NCBI GenBank assembly: GCA_049610565.1
Contig: JBMYZR010000079.1
Location: 1-7,126, forward strand
From: UBA8752 sp049610565
Lineage (GTDB): Bacteria; Bacteroidota; Bacteroidia; Flavobacteriales_D; Sanyastnellaceae
Direction of reading: 5' to 3'
DNA: 7,126 nt
The number at the start of each line of letters is the position of its first letter. Position 1 is the first letter of the stretch. The notes below the pieces were generated by a model. That model searched no databases, had not been told where the DNA came from, and saw nothing but the letters and a program-made list of their open reading frames with translations. The translations under genes were made by a program, and so were the position numbers. Of the stretch, positions 6,946 through 7,126 are shown in pieces.

Positions 6946-7126
6946 CTTCATAAGCTTTTGAGCAATTAGTACCGCTCGGCTTTGATGTCACCATCTTTAC
7001 ACCTGCGGCCTATCAACGTGGTCGTCTTCCACGGCTCTCAACGAGATCTCATCTCGCGGCGAGTTTCGCACTTAGATGCTTTCAGTGCTTATCTCATCCA
7101 TACATAGCTACTCTGCGATGCAGCTG
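6946..7126 (-). rRNA. rrl: 23S ribosomal RNA, 3' end (partial)
   Basis: The minus strand from the right edge matches the last ~180 nucleotides of bacterial 23S rRNA (domain VI). Recognisable blocks are GAGATAAGCACTGAAAGCAT, CTAAGTGCGAAACTCGCC, GAGATGAGATCTC, GAAGACGACCACGTTGATAG, GCCGCAGGTGTAAAG and CGAGCGGTACTAAT. The 3' boundary is set by comparison with E. coli, where about 29 nucleotides run from GGTACTAAT to the end, so it is approximate. The gene continues beyond the window, presumably with 16S further upstream on the same strand. Confidence 0.96.

Noticed and set aside
6874..6960. Possible tRNA in the 23S-5S spacer
   Set aside because: The spacer is about 70 bases, with no cloverleaf arms and no T-loop GTTCGA motif.

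Overview
The window is a GC-rich piece of bacterial chromosome with four protein genes and the end of a ribosomal RNA operon. Several traits point to a member of Bacteroidota. The MetF protein has the extra segment around DFCIGVAGYPEKHFEAPN that I know from Bacteroidota MetF. Der and the 5S rRNA resemble that phylum, and no convincing Shine-Dalgarno sequence precedes metF or der. This placement is by eye; it is tentative at phylum level and I do not name a genus.

Layout, left to right. Bases 1-2122 (+) hold the 3' part of metH, B12-dependent methionine synthase. It is cut by the window edge and interrupted by a one-base frameshift in a C run at 402-405. Bases 2119-3087 (+) are metF, which overlaps the metH stop by four bases (ATGA). 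A 113-base gap with two small inverted repeats follows. Bases 3201-5339 (+) encode a soluble hybrid sensor histidine kinase (GAF, PAS-like, HisKA, HATPase, receiver). After a 52-base convergent gap, der (ribosome-assembly GTPase) lies on the minus strand at 5392-6699. Also on the minus strand and upstream of der are a strong rho-independent terminator (6736-6764), 5S rRNA (about 6765-6873), a short spacer, and the 3' end of 23S rRNA running off the right edge. No stretch longer than 300 bases lacks a gene.

How the genes work together. MetF makes 5-methyltetrahydrofolate, the methyl donor that MetH uses to turn homocysteine into methionine, so the overlapping pair is a methionine/one-carbon operon. 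The kinase downstream has no partner regulator or adjacent target in view; its receiver is built in. Der acts in 50S subunit assembly and sits directly behind the rrn terminator, on the same strand, with only 36 bases between the T tract and its start codon.

The points most worth a second look are the metH frameshift, which falls at the boundary between the two separable halves of the enzyme, and the rrn-terminator-der arrangement. I found no CRISPR array, insertion sequence, prophage or tRNA, and nothing that amounts to a clearly new biological system.
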